A stretch of 64,000 bases of DNA from an uncultured Bacilli bacterium. Lineage in GTDB: Bacteria; Bacillota_I; Bacilli_A; RF39; UBA660. Where the stretch lies: positions 124,001-188,000 of the forward strand of contig CAKOOM010000001.1 in NCBI GenBank assembly GCA_934098395.1. The letters are read 5' to 3'. Of the stretch, positions 36,023 to 45,395 are shown piece after piece (the stretch's first letter is position 1; every line of letters begins with the position of its first letter). Under the pieces are notes generated by a model that worked only from the letters and a program-made list of their open reading frames with translations, was not told the DNA's origin and made no database searches. Both the position numbers and the translations under genes were made by a program.

Positions 36023-37091
36023 TTTTACTTATATTTAATATTATACCAATACTGAACATTGATACGAGTAGGGAAGAACCACCATAACTTAGAAATGGAA
36101 GGGTTACTCCAGTTACGGGAATTAATCCGACGACAACCATTAGGTTAAGAATAGTTTGGAAGGCAATGGAAAAGGATATTCCAAAAGATAGATATTTGGC
36201 AAATTTATCATTTTGTTTTATTGATATGGATATTCCTTTATATATTATGGTTATAAATAATGATGCAACAATTAGAATGCCAGCAAATCCTAATTCTTCA
36301 CTTATTATGGAGAAAATAAAGTCTGTTTGAGGTTCTGGTAAATAGAAATGTTTTTGAATTGAATTACCCAGTCCCATTCCAAGTAGTCCTCCAGGTCCAA
36401 TAGCATAAAGTGATTGAATAATTTGGAAACCACTGCCTAATGGATCAGACCAAGGATTTAAAAATGAAGTTATTCTTTGTAATCGATATGGTGCTAGTAA
36501 TATTAAGATAACTACACCTATTAGGCCAAAAATCCCAGCTTTTATAAAGAAGTTTAGATTTATTCCTGATACGAATAGCATAGCTATTATACTTATTACT
36601 AAAATGACACCGGTACCAAAGTCAGGTTGTAACATAATTAAGCCAAAAAATATAAAAACCACTGATATAATTGGAATAATGGTTGATTTGTTGTTTTTAA
36701 TTTTATTGTTTGATAAGTATTTGGCTGTGAATATTATTAAGCTAATTTTGGCAAATTCACTTGGTTGGATACCAAATGAACCAATTCCAAACCAACTACG
36801 TGAACCATTTCTTATAGTACCTATTCCTGGTATTAATACTAAGATAAGCAATATTAAACTAATTATTAATAATTTATTACTATATTTATTATATATTTGG
36901 TAATTTATTTTTGATACGATGTATATAATAATAAATCCAAGAATTAAAAATAATGATTGAGATTTTAAGTATTTATAGGGATCATTATATTTGTATTCAG
37001 CCCATATGTTTGATGATGAATAAATCATTAATAATCCGAATAATGAGAGAATAATTATAGAGATTAAGAGCGTTTTATCTATTTTTTTCAT
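36018..37091 (-). CDS. SEDS-family FtsW/SpoVE peptidoglycan glycosyltransferase
   Basis: A polytopic (about 9-10 helix) SEDS polymerase of 357 residues that works with a class B PBP. Conserved elements: LLMIYSSS near the start, GSRSWFGIGSFGIQPSEFAK with the key Arg/Ser and Pro-Ser-Glu, QPDFGTG with the catalytic Asp, and the C-terminal TGVTLPFLSYGGSSL. It lies downstream of the PBP and mraY genes in the same orientation, as spoVE/ftsW does in dcw clusters. Whether it serves division (FtsW) or the spore cortex (SpoVE) cannot be told by eye. Confidence 0.9.
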   Translation of the reverse strand: MKKIDKTLLISIIILSLFGLLMIYSSSNIWAEYKYNDPYKYLKSQSLFLILGFIIIYIVSKINYQIYNKYSNKLLIISLILLILVLIPGIGTIRNGSRSWFGIGSFGIQPSEFAKISLIIFTAKYLSNNKIKNNKSTIIPIISVVFIFFGLIMLQPDFGTGVILVISIIAMLFVSGINLNFFIKAGIFGLIGVVILILLAPYRLQRITSFLNPWSDPLGSGFQIIQSLYAIGPGGLLGMGLGNSIQKHFYLPEPQTDFIFSIISEELGFAGILIVASLFITIIYKGISISIKQNDKFAKYLSFGISFSIAFQTILNLMVVVGLIPVTGVTLPFLSYGGSSLLVSMFSIGIILNISKN

Positions 37092-37128
37092 ATTATCTAC
37101 CTTATTAGATTATATGATAATGAGAATG

Positions 37129-37154
37129 AAAAAAGCACATCAAATGGATGCGCT
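37129..37154 (-). terminator. Terminator after mraY
   Basis: On the minus strand AGCGCATC pairs with GATGTGCT (one wobble) around a 5-nt loop, followed by TTTTTT. It overlaps the mraY stop and separates it from the SEDS gene. Confidence 0.8.
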
Positions 37155-38145
37155 ATAACCATACACCATATATTAGTGCTAGTAGACATAGGATGAATCC
37201 GATGATCCAAAATAGTTTGACAATATCTGATTCACGCCATCCTAATCTTTCAAAGTGGTGATGAATTGGGGTCATTAGGAATATTTTCTTTTTAAATAGA
37301 ACTACAGATGTTATTTGAACAATTACGGTAAGTGTTTCAATAACAAATACTCCACCAATAACTGCTAATGATAATTCGTGGTTTGTAAGAATGGCTATTG
37401 TTGCTAATGTAGCTCCGAGGGTTAAACTACCGGTATCACCCATAAATACTTTGGCGGGATTTGTATTATATACGAGGAACCCCATGATTGAACCTACGAG
37501 AATGAAACAAAAGATACCCATATCTTGATAACCTTCAATCCAATAGCTTCCCCAGGAAATTAATCCAAATGCTAAGAATGCTATCGCTGATAGGCCTCCA
37601 GCTAAGCCATCTAGACCATCTGTTAAATTAACGGCATTTGATGAACCTACCAAGAGGAACAATATAAATACTCCGTAAAACCAATCTAAATTCCATGAGA
37701 TGTGTAGTAAAGTGATTTCTAGTACGGAGTTAGCATTGGTATATTTACGATATAATACATAGAATATTAAGGCTACGACAAATTGTAAAAATAATTTTTG
37801 TATTTGAGTTAGGCCTTCATTTTTATTTTGTTTGATACTTAAATAATCGTCTAAGAAGCCAATTAAACTATAAGATATGAAAACAAACATAACAATTAAT
37901 AAGTTGACAGAAAACTCTATTTTGTTTGTAGCTATTAAGATAATAGCAGTTATAATGGTTGGAATAATAAAGATAATACCTCCCATTGTTGGAGTTCCTG
38001 TTTTTCTTAAGTGATTTTCAACATATATATTTATTCTTTGACCGGCTTTTATTTTCTTTAACATAGGTATAGCTATTAAACCAAAGGCTGTTGCAAGAAG
38101 AAAACCAATCATCATAGCAAATAATGATTTTGTTAATGTTAGCAT
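37153..38145 (-). CDS. mraY: Phospho-MurNAc-pentapeptide transferase MraY
   Basis: A ten-helix enzyme that makes lipid I from UDP-MurNAc-pentapeptide and undecaprenyl phosphate. The 330-residue protein has all signatures: HLRKTGTPTMGGIIFI, FLDDYLSIKQNKNEGLT, NAVNLTDGLDGLAGG, NPAKVFMGDTGSLTLG and MTPIHHHFER. It sits between the PBP and SEDS genes; the murD, murE, murF and murG genes of a full dcw cluster are absent here. Confidence 0.96.
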   Translation of the reverse strand: MLTLTKSLFAMMIGFLLATAFGLIAIPMLKKIKAGQRINIYVENHLRKTGTPTMGGIIFIIPTIITAIILIATNKIEFSVNLLIVMFVFISYSLIGFLDDYLSIKQNKNEGLTQIQKLFLQFVVALIFYVLYRKYTNANSVLEITLLHISWNLDWFYGVFILFLLVGSSNAVNLTDGLDGLAGGLSAIAFLAFGLISWGSYWIEGYQDMGIFCFILVGSIMGFLVYNTNPAKVFMGDTGSLTLGATLATIAILTNHELSLAVIGGVFVIETLTVIVQITSVVLFKKKIFLMTPIHHHFERLGWRESDIVKLFWIIGFILCLLALIYGVWL

Positions 38146-38224
38146 AATTCACTTCCTTTTCATAGTTATTATATCATAAAAATAAGATTGTTTTTTAATT
38201 AAGTGTTTACTTTACATTGGATTG

Positions 38225-40132
38225 TCAATTACTTAAGAGTACTTTTATGGTTGAATTGATAGGGAGGATGGTGTTTTCTTTTGGGGTTATTGATTTTACT
38301 ATGTTTCCGTTTCCAGAGTAATTTACTGTAAAATCTTTTAATAATTTTTTGGCTTCTTTTAATTCTAAACCTTCAACATCAGGTACTTTTACATATTTGG
38401 TGTCATACCAGTTATATACTTTTTCTAGGGTATATGGTGATTTTTCTATTTTTAATTTATCAATTATATCTATCATAATGTTTTTAGCTATGGGAGCTGA
38501 TACGGTTCCACCGTATTGGGTAACTCCTTTAGGATTATCTATTGCAACATATACGACGGCTTGTGGTTTATCTGCAGGAAGAAAACCGATAAATGATAAG
38601 ATATAATTTCCTTTCATATATATTCCATTATTTACTTTTTGAGCTGTTCCTGTTTTGCCTCCGACACGATATCCTTCGATGTAAGCATTTCTACCGGTTC
38701 CATATGCAACAACGGTTTCTAGGACGGAACGCACTGTTTCACTAGTTTTTTCACTAATAACTTGTTTTATTTTTTGTGGTTTGAATTCTTTAATTATTTC
38801 GTTCGAGTTTGGCTCAACAATTCGTTTTACGATATATGGTTTATATAGAGTGCCACCATTTATTACAGCAGACACGGCGGTTATTTGTTGAATGGCGGTA
38901 ACACTTATCCCTTGCCCGAACGATGTTGTTGCTAGTTCAACAGGACCAACTTTGTCTATATTAAATAATATACCACTTGCTTCGCCATTTAAATCGATAT
39001 TTGTTTTTTTACCAAATCCAAAATTTTTAATATATTTAAACAAACGTTCTTTACCTAGTTTATTACCTAGAGATACAAATCCTGGGTTGCATGAATTTTG
39101 GACTACTTGAATATAGGTTTGGGTACCATGACCACCATGCTTCCAACATTTTATTCTGGCGCCATCAACATTTACACTACCAGAATCATGGAAAGTATCA
39201 TTTAATAAGTCGACAGTTTTTTCTTCGACAGAAGCTGCTAGTGTGATTATCTTAAATGTTGAGCCAGGTTCATATGTTGCCCATATAGCATGATTTCTAT
39301 TAATTGTTTCAATGTTATAATTTTTGTAATTTGTCGGATTAAAATCGGGTTTTGAAGCAATTGCTAGTATTTCTCCATTATTTGGATTCATTACAATAGC
39401 CCATGCTCCATCAGCATTATATTTACTCATAACATTGTTTAGTTCTCTTTCGACGGATGATTGTATATCAAAGTCAACGGTAAGATATAGATCTAGTCCA
39501 TTAGTTGGTTCTGAATAAGTACTACTTTTATTTAATTTATTTCCTTTGGCATCAGAAAAGTATTTTATAGCACCAGACTTTCCTGTTAGATATTCATCAT
39601 ATTTTAATTCTAATCCAGATAAGCCTTGATTATCAATACCTACATATCCGATAGAATGAGATAATAAGGAATTATATGGATAATATCTTTTTCCTTCTTT
39701 TAAAAGATATACTCCTTCATAATTTAGATTATTTATTTTATCAGCTGTTTCATAACTTAATTGTCTACCTTCTGGATGAATTATTTCTACGGATGATGAT
39801 TTTTTTACATGTTCGCTTATTTTTTCTTCTTTAACATTTAATATTTTTGCTAAATCTTTAATTACATCATCTTTGTTTTTTATTTGATTGGGTACAACTA
39901 CCAATGATACGGTTGTTAAGTTACTAGCTATGGTTACATTATCGTTTGTTAGTATTCTACCACGGTTGGCACCAATAATTAAATTTCTACTCCATAGATT
40001 ATTTGCAAGATTGGATAGTTTTTTATATTCAATTACTTGAATATAAAATATTTTACTGATAATTATTATGAATGCTAAGATAATTAATAATAATAGTATT
40101 TTTATTCTTTTGTGTATTTGTTTATTAAACAT
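38225..40132 (-). CDS. Class B penicillin-binding protein (SpoVD/FtsI-like) with PASTA domain
   Basis: A transpeptidase of 635 residues with an N-terminal membrane helix (about residues 10-30), a PBP dimerisation domain (GRILTNDNVTIASN onward) and a transpeptidase domain. SxxK is in EPGSTFKIITLA, SxN in QNSCNPGF, and KTG in GGKTGTAQ. One C-terminal PASTA domain (YVKVPDVEGLELKEAKKLLK) is present, as in Bacillus SpoVD and PBP2B. With mraY and a SEDS gene downstream it forms a reduced dcw block. A small RNA with its own promoter and terminator lies just upstream. Confidence 0.93.
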   Translation of the reverse strand: MFNKQIHKRIKILLLLIILAFIIIISKIFYIQVIEYKKLSNLANNLWSRNLIIGANRGRILTNDNVTIASNLTTVSLVVVPNQIKNKDDVIKDLAKILNVKEEKISEHVKKSSSVEIIHPEGRQLSYETADKINNLNYEGVYLLKEGKRYYPYNSLLSHSIGYVGIDNQGLSGLELKYDEYLTGKSGAIKYFSDAKGNKLNKSSTYSEPTNGLDLYLTVDFDIQSSVERELNNVMSKYNADGAWAIVMNPNNGEILAIASKPDFNPTNYKNYNIETINRNHAIWATYEPGSTFKIITLAASVEEKTVDLLNDTFHDSGSVNVDGARIKCWKHGGHGTQTYIQVVQNSCNPGFVSLGNKLGKERLFKYIKNFGFGKKTNIDLNGEASGILFNIDKVGPVELATTSFGQGISVTAIQQITAVSAVINGGTLYKPYIVKRIVEPNSNEIIKEFKPQKIKQVISEKTSETVRSVLETVVAYGTGRNAYIEGYRVGGKTGTAQKVNNGIYMKGNYILSFIGFLPADKPQAVVYVAIDNPKGVTQYGGTVSAPIAKNIMIDIIDKLKIEKSPYTLEKVYNWYDTKYVKVPDVEGLELKEAKKLLKDFTVNYSGNGNIVKSITPKENTILPINSTIKVLLSN

Positions 40133-40179
40133 AATATCCCTCGATTAAGTATATTCTTGATGATAAAATATATGAAAAT

Positions 40180-40284
40180 AAAAAAAAGAGGCTGACCCCC
40201 TAAGGAACAGCCTCCCAAAAAGAATAAAAAGGGGTTGGCTAGTGTGATACTAGCACCAATTCGCCTAAGAAATTTGAATTGGTA
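40180..40284 (-). ncRNA. Compact ~105-nt structured RNA of unknown class
   Basis: A minus-strand promoter (40291-40319) predicts a start near 40284. The transcript would open with the perfect 8-bp hairpin ACCAATTC/GAATTGGT (40283-40255). A GCTAGT/ACTAGC hairpin follows (40254-40238), then a CCCC...U-rich linker, and finally a terminator stem GAGGCTG/CAGCCTC (40214-40188) with an eight-T run. The terminator loop contains AGGGGG, which could pair with the linker CCCCU to make a pseudoknot. I do not recognise the class. It ends 48 bp before the PBP start, so it is either a free small RNA or an attenuating leader of the cell-wall genes. Confidence 0.7.
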
Positions 40285-40290
40285 GTTAAT

Positions 40291-40319
40291 ATACTAACCG
40301 ATGTTTATATATTTGTCAA
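40291..40319 (-). promoter_or_regulatory. Promoter of the structured RNA
   Basis: On the minus strand: -35 TTGACA (40319-40314), 17-nt spacer, -10 TAGTAT (40296-40291), the same pair of boxes as at 30196-30224. Confidence 0.7.
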
Positions 40320-40409
40320 TACTAAAATTGAAAAAAATGTAAAAATATTTGATTTTATTGAAAATAATGGTTAATTATGTTATTATTTTTTTAGTAGGAG
40401 ATATATATT

Positions 40410-41108
40410 ATGGATAAAAAGAATGTTAAATTAATTGTTATTGTAGCTGTTATATGTGTATTACTTATTGGTGGTACATTTGCGGCTTTGTTGTTTTCTG
40501 CTAATATTACTAATGGAAATATTCAAGGTTGTACGACTTCTTTTGCAATAACTTACGGTGTTAGTGACAGTGGGGATGAGGAACCAATTACAGGTACTTT
40601 GTTTCCATCAAAGAAAGCTCAAGGTGGATTGTCTGGTAAAGTATCTTTGACAATGGTAAGGGATAATGCTTGTGATGCTTCGATTACGGGTATCGGTACT
40701 TTGAAGTTGCATATGAATGGAGATAATAGTAATTCTGCTGATTTACTTAAGAATATTACTACAGGTCATTGTGAAGATACTACTACGTTTGAGACTCTTA
40801 GTGATTATACAACAAGTAGTGCATGTACGGCATCAAGTTCTAGAAAATGGGTAACTTCAACGACTGGTTTAAAATATGCAATATACACAAATTCAGCTGG
40901 GACAGGAACGCCAGTTAGTGCTGGTTATATACCTAGTGGAGATTTTTCTACGGGGTATGATATTACTATATATGATGGATTTACGATAGACTATACGACT
41001 AGGGTTTATTATGTGTTTGTATGGTTAGATGGTTATATAACTGATAATAGTTATGCGAATTTACCAGTTAGTGCTTATATAACTGCTAGTGCAGTACAAA
41101 GTAAATAA
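40410..41108 (+). CDS. Signal-anchored extracellular protein related to the N-terminal module of the DGR target
   Basis: A 232-residue protein with an N-terminal membrane segment (about residues 8-28) and an extracellular beta-rich domain high in Thr, Ser and Gly, with four Cys. Its layout (GGTFAALLFS after the helix, a Cys about ten residues later, and the late YYVFVWLDGY strand) parallels residues 1-190 of the 59013 protein (GGSLAYYNW and YYLYVWLDKAE). The overall pattern recalls TasA/camelysin-type surface proteins, but homology by eye is weak. It stands alone, and AGGAGAT precedes ATG 40410. Confidence 0.65.
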   Translation: MDKKNVKLIVIVAVICVLLIGGTFAALLFSANITNGNIQGCTTSFAITYGVSDSGDEEPITGTLFPSKKAQGGLSGKVSLTMVRDNACDASITGIGTLKLHMNGDNSNSADLLKNITTGHCEDTTTFETLSDYTTSSACTASSSRKWVTSTTGLKYAIYTNSAGTGTPVSAGYIPSGDFSTGYDITIYDGFTIDYTTRVYYVFVWLDGYITDNSYANLPVSAYITASAVQSK

Positions 41109-41165
41109 AATAGAAACGTGGTTGTTTCTGTTTTGCTTTTATGATACAATTTAGGTGGTGATTTT

Positions 41166-42119
41166 ATGAAAAATGTAGTTGTTTTGGGAGGCGGAACGGG
41201 TTTATCAGTTTTGCTACGTGGTCTTAAGTTATTTCCCATTAATATTACGGCTGTAGTAAGTGTAGCTGATGATGGTGCTTCGACTGGTAGACTTAGAGAA
41301 GAATTTGATATACCAGCAGTTGGTGATCTTAGAAATGTTTTGGTGTCTTTGTCAGAGGTAGAACCAATTGTCTCTGATTTACTACAATATAGATTTGATA
41401 CTTATAGTGATTTAGATAAGCATGCAATGGGAAATTTGCTTTTAACTGCTATGTATAATATTACAGGTAGTTTGACGGAATCGCTAGATTCATTATCAAA
41501 AATATTTAATCTTAAGGGTAGAGTATTACCTTTTACCGAAGATAAGGCTATATTAGTGGCTACAACTCAGGATGGAGAGGTAATTGAGGGAGAAAGCAAT
41601 ATTACTAAGGCAGGTAAGCAAATTAAAACTATTAAGTATAAAAATAAGGTTCATGCAACACCAATGGTACTTGAGGCAATAAAGAATGCTGATTTAATAA
41701 TTATAGGTATAGGCAGTTTATATACGAGTATTATTCCTAATTTGTTAACAAGAGAAATGAAAAAAGCACTTAAAGACTCGAAAGCGAAGAAGATGTATAT
41801 ATGTAATATAATGAGCGAGCATGGAGAGACAGATGGTTATCAAGTTTCTGATTGTATTAAGCAAATTAATAAATATGTAGATAAGAATTTTATTGATGTT
41901 GTACTTGCAAATAAAAAAATAGTACCGGATAATGTACTTAAATTTTATCAAAATGAAAAAAGTTCTCAAATAATGATAGATAGAGAAAATATTCAGGCAA
42001 TGGGTGTTAAATTAATTACGGCTGATTTATTATATATTAAGAATAATCAAGCTAGACATGATTATATTAAGACGGCATTGGAAGTATTTACTTATCTTAC
42101 AAGAGGAAGTACAAAATGA
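41166..42119 (+). CDS. yvcK: YvcK/CofD-family gluconeogenesis factor
   Basis: A 317-residue UDP-sugar-binding regulator needed for gluconeogenic growth and wall synthesis in Bacillus. Family motifs: VVVLGGGTGLSVLLRGLK at the start, VSVADDGASTGRLREEF, PAVGDLRNVLVSLS, HAMGNLLLTAMY and the late IGIGSLYTSIIPNLL. GGTGATTTT precedes ATG 41166, and the stop overlaps the whiA start (ATGA). In Bacillus the order is yvcJ-yvcK-whiA (yvcL); the yvcJ/rapZ gene is missing here. Confidence 0.94.
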   Translation: MKNVVVLGGGTGLSVLLRGLKLFPINITAVVSVADDGASTGRLREEFDIPAVGDLRNVLVSLSEVEPIVSDLLQYRFDTYSDLDKHAMGNLLLTAMYNITGSLTESLDSLSKIFNLKGRVLPFTEDKAILVATTQDGEVIEGESNITKAGKQIKTIKYKNKVHATPMVLEAIKNADLIIIGIGSLYTSIIPNLLTREMKKALKDSKAKKMYICNIMSEHGETDGYQVSDCIKQINKYVDKNFIDVVLANKKIVPDNVLKFYQNEKSSQIMIDRENIQAMGVKLITADLLYIKNNQARHDYIKTALEVFTYLTRGSTK

Positions 42120-43036
42120 GTTTTTCGGTAGATATTAAGAATGAAGTAACAAGAGTAGATTCTTCAAGGGAGGAACTTATATCTGAATTATCTGCGATTG
42201 TTAGGAATAGTGCAATAATAGATGATGATATTAAGATTTATTTAGAGAATAATTCAGTAGCAAGAAGAATATTTAAGTTATTTAAAAATATATATGATAT
42301 AACTCCGGTTATTACAGTAAGACAAAAATATTTTAATAATGGGCTTAGTTATATATTAACTATTAAGAATAAGGTAGCATTGATCCTTGATGATTTGTGT
42401 ATTAAGAAGAATGATAAGTATTATAATATTCCTCTTGAGTATATAGTATCCGATGATGATTTAATTAGGGCTTATTTAAGGGGAATATTTTTGGTGGCCG
42501 GTAGTATTAATGATCCGAAGACTTCAAGATATCATTTAGAATTAATTGTTGATGATATAAAATATGCTGAATTTGTTAATGATCTTCTTAATAATAGTAA
42601 TTTAAATAGTAAGATTATTAAAAGAGAAAAAAAATATATGATATATATAAAAGAAGCTGAGAAGATAAGTGATTTTTTAAGACTTATTCGAGCATATAAC
42701 GGAGTAATGTATTATGAAGATATTCGAATATATAGAGATCATAAGAACATGACTAATAGGCTTAATAATTGTGAACAGGCTAATATGGATAAGATATTTT
42801 TTACAGCAAATAATCAGCTTAAGGATATTCAAAAACTAGCTGAGTATGATATGTTGGATTTAATAGATGAAAAATTGAAAATTGTAATAGAGTATCGTAA
42901 GAGATATCCAGAGGCTAGTTTAGCTGAGTTAAGTGATAAAATGAATGATGATGGAATAAATATAACTAAATCAGGGATTAATCATCGTTTTAGAAAGATT
43001 AGAGAAATTATTAATAATATTGAAAATAGGGATTGA
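42116..43036 (+). CDS. whiA: WhiA DNA-binding protein
   Basis: A 306-residue WhiA protein with an N-terminal LAGLIDADG-like fold (SFSVDIKNEVTRVD; YLRGIFLVAGSINDPKTSRYHLE) and a C-terminal helix-turn-helix (KRYPEASLAELSDKM, ITKSGINHRFRKIREI). It affects cell division and chromosome segregation, and sporulation in actinomycetes. It is translationally coupled to yvcK by a 4-bp overlap. Confidence 0.95.
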   Translation: MSFSVDIKNEVTRVDSSREELISELSAIVRNSAIIDDDIKIYLENNSVARRIFKLFKNIYDITPVITVRQKYFNNGLSYILTIKNKVALILDDLCIKKNDKYYNIPLEYIVSDDDLIRAYLRGIFLVAGSINDPKTSRYHLELIVDDIKYAEFVNDLLNNSNLNSKIIKREKKYMIYIKEAEKISDFLRLIRAYNGVMYYEDIRIYRDHKNMTNRLNNCEQANMDKIFFTANNQLKDIQKLAEYDMLDLIDEKLKIVIEYRKRYPEASLAELSDKMNDDGINITKSGINHRFRKIREIINNIENRD

Positions 43037-43061
43037 TATATATAGTAAAAAGATGTATAAT
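43033..43061 (+). promoter_or_regulatory. Promoter of the tyrS T-box transcript
   Basis: -35 TTGATA at 43033-43038 (overlapping the whiA stop), 17-nt spacer, -10 TATAAT at 43056-43061. Confidence 0.75.
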
Positions 43062-43067
43062 TTGTTT

Positions 43068-43260
43068 ATATTATTAGTATTTTAAACAAAGAAGTAGTTT
43101 TTATTAATTTAATTTTAGAGAGTTAGTGGGTGGTGCAAACTAATATGTTTTTAAAGACGAATTACATGTTTATAGCTAATCGGGTAAGACCGTTATATAA
43201 TTAAGTGAATAGAAGGATGGTACCGTCTTAATTGACTCCTTTGTACTGTTCTTTTTTTTA
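43068..43260 (+). promoter_or_regulatory. T-box leader of tyrS (Tyr specifier)
   Basis: The leader has the distal stem I segment (GAGAGTTAGTGGGTGGTGCAAACTAA read as shorter blocks GAGAGTTAGT and GGTGGTGCAAA). A candidate specifier TAC (43163-43165) is followed by a purine, and the T-box core is TGGTACCGTC (43218-43227). The leader ends in an eight-T run just before the ribosome site GGGAAGGATG. Uncharged tRNA-Tyr would bind and prevent termination, inducing tyrS. Confidence 0.88.
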
Positions 43261-43275
43261 GGGAAGGATGATAAA

Positions 43276-44520
43276 ATGAAATTGTATGATGATTTAAAAT
43301 GGAGAGGATTAATTGATAATGTTACTTCTCCAGATATTGAAGAGAAGATTAATAATGGGGGAATGACTTTTTATATTGGTGTAGATCCGACAGGAGATAG
43401 TTTACATATAGGGCATTATTCAAGTGTTATTGCTATGTGTAAGAGACTTATTGATGGAGGACATAATCCAATAATTATAGCAGGTGGTGGAACTGGACTT
43501 ATTGGTGATCCGAAACCTAATGCAGAGAGAGCAATGATATCTAAGGAAGCTGTTTTACATAATATTGAATGTATAAAGAAACAAATTGATAAGATACTAA
43601 AATCGGATGTTAAAATAGTTAATAATGCTGATTGGTTATTGGAAATGAATGCCATTGATTTTCTTAGGGATTATGGTAAATTCTTTAATATTAATTATAT
43701 GCTTAGTAAAGATACGGTTAAAAGAAGATTGGATATAGGAATTACTTATACAGAGTTTTCTTATATGATTTTACAATCTATTGATTATTTGAAGCTATAT
43801 GAAAAATATAATTGTACTTTACAAATCGGAGGACAAGATCAATGGGGAAATATTACTTCAGGTCTTGAATTAATTAGAAAAGTACATGGGATTGATACGA
43901 ATTGTTATGGACTTACAATGCCTTTAATTACGAGAGCTGATGGTACAAAGTTTGGTAAGAGTGAAACTGGTGAGAGTTTATGGTTGGATATAGAAAAGAC
44001 TTCTTCTTATCAAATGTATCAATATTTTATAAATGCTGAGGATGAAAAGGTAATTGAATACTTGAAGAAATTAACATTTTTGTCTAGGAAAGAAATTGAA
44101 GAATTGGAAGTATCTTTAAATAATGAACCTGAAAAGAGAATGGCACAAAAAGCTCTAGCTAGAGAAGTCATTACTTTTATACATGGTAAGGAAGAGTATG
44201 AAAAGGCTTTAAGAATGACTGAAGCTTTGTTTAGTTCTTCATTTAATGAATTAAATTTGGAAGAAATTGAAGAATTATTTAAAAATTATGATAAAATAGA
44301 GGTAGAGCTTGATAGTAATTTATTACAAATGCTTCAAGATACGAAGATAGCTAATAGTAAGAGAGAGGCTAGAGAATATATTACTGGTAATGCTATATCT
44401 ATTAATGGTGAGAAGATTAATGATATAGATTATATACTTAGTGATAAGGATTTTATACATGGTAAGTATATAATTATTAAAAGAGGAAAGAAAAACTATT
44501 ATATTGGAAAAATTAAGTAG
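43276..44520 (+). CDS. tyrS: Tyrosyl-tRNA synthetase
   Basis: A class I synthetase of 414 residues. It has the HIGH-type motif DPTGDSLHIGH, the KMSKS-type motif ADGTKFGKSE, tyrosine-binding residues in YTEFSYMILQSIDYL, QIGGQDQWGNI and a C-terminal S4 RNA-binding domain (SKREAREYITGNAISINGEKI). Expression is controlled by the upstream T-box. Confidence 0.96.
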   Translation: MKLYDDLKWRGLIDNVTSPDIEEKINNGGMTFYIGVDPTGDSLHIGHYSSVIAMCKRLIDGGHNPIIIAGGGTGLIGDPKPNAERAMISKEAVLHNIECIKKQIDKILKSDVKIVNNADWLLEMNAIDFLRDYGKFFNINYMLSKDTVKRRLDIGITYTEFSYMILQSIDYLKLYEKYNCTLQIGGQDQWGNITSGLELIRKVHGIDTNCYGLTMPLITRADGTKFGKSETGESLWLDIEKTSSYQMYQYFINAEDEKVIEYLKKLTFLSRKEIEELEVSLNNEPEKRMAQKALAREVITFIHGKEEYEKALRMTEALFSSSFNELNLEEIEELFKNYDKIEVELDSNLLQMLQDTKIANSKREAREYITGNAISINGEKINDIDYILSDKDFIHGKYIIIKRGKKNYYIGKIK

Positions 44521-44531
44521 GTGAAGTAAAC

Positions 44532-45395
44532 ATGGGCAAAAAGTTTGGCGATAGAAGAGACGGCACAAGAATTAAAATGGGAGGTTTTGAGAGAGTATTA
44601 TATTTTCTTAAAACTAAAAGAAGTGAATCCGAAGTATATATATCTAGAAAAATAGATGTAAGTAATTTAGTTAAATATATGGAGGATAAGAAGAAAGAGA
44701 ATGAAAAAATTACTTATTTTCATTTGTTTTCTATGGCTATTGCTAAAGTTTTATATAATGAGAAGATTCTTAATAGATTTATTATTGGAGGACATAAATA
44801 TCAAAGAAATGAGGTAACTTTGTCATTTGTTGCTAAGACTGATTTTACAGATGAAGCAAAAGAATTTATGTCTGTTATTAGAGTAGATAGTGATGATAAT
44901 GTTAATACTTTGAGTAAAAAAATTAGTGGTGATGTTAAGAATATTAGAAGCAATCAGGGAAGTGGTGCAGATAAGTTTGTACAGCTTCTTGATAAGATGC
45001 CAAAGTTCGTTATAGCTATAATTGTATGGATAGCTAAGAGACTTGATAATCATGACTTGTTACCACAATCACTTACTAAGGATGTAATATATCATAGCAG
45101 TGTTATTTTATCTAATTTAGGGAGTATACATTGTGGAGGAATATATCATAATTTAACTAATTTTGGTACTAATTCAATACTTGCTACGATGGGCGAGATA
45201 AAAAAAGAAGCTATGGTAATAGATGGAAAAGTTGAAATAAGAGATGTTTGTGAATTTGGAATTACACTTGACGAGAGAATTGCGGATGGAGTATATTTTG
45301 CTAAGTGTGTAAATTTACTTGAATATATTCTTAATAATCCACAATTATTGGAGGATGATGCAAGTGCTAAGGTCATTATTGATAAGAACAAATAA
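44532..45395 (+). CDS. 2-oxoacid-dehydrogenase acyltransferase-fold protein
   Basis: A 287-residue protein with the catalytic-domain fold of E2/CAT acyltransferases but no lipoyl or E1/E3-binding domains. SSVILSNLGSIHCGGIYHNLTNFGTNS and the late block LDERIADGVYFAKCVNLLEYI match the family (the latter corresponds to HRVIDGA), but the catalytic His is replaced: the motif reads DERIADG. Chloramphenicol-acetyltransferase-like activity through that His is thus doubtful. It is 12 bp downstream of tyrS and overlaps the acyl-CoA ligase gene, so a joint role in acyl transfer is plausible. Confidence 0.72.
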   Translation: MGKKFGDRRDGTRIKMGGFERVLYFLKTKRSESEVYISRKIDVSNLVKYMEDKKKENEKITYFHLFSMAIAKVLYNEKILNRFIIGGHKYQRNEVTLSFVAKTDFTDEAKEFMSVIRVDSDDNVNTLSKKISGDVKNIRSNQGSGADKFVQLLDKMPKFVIAIIVWIAKRLDNHDLLPQSLTKDVIYHSSVILSNLGSIHCGGIYHNLTNFGTNSILATMGEIKKEAMVIDGKVEIRDVCEFGITLDERIADGVYFAKCVNLLEYILNNPQLLEDDASAKVIIDKNK

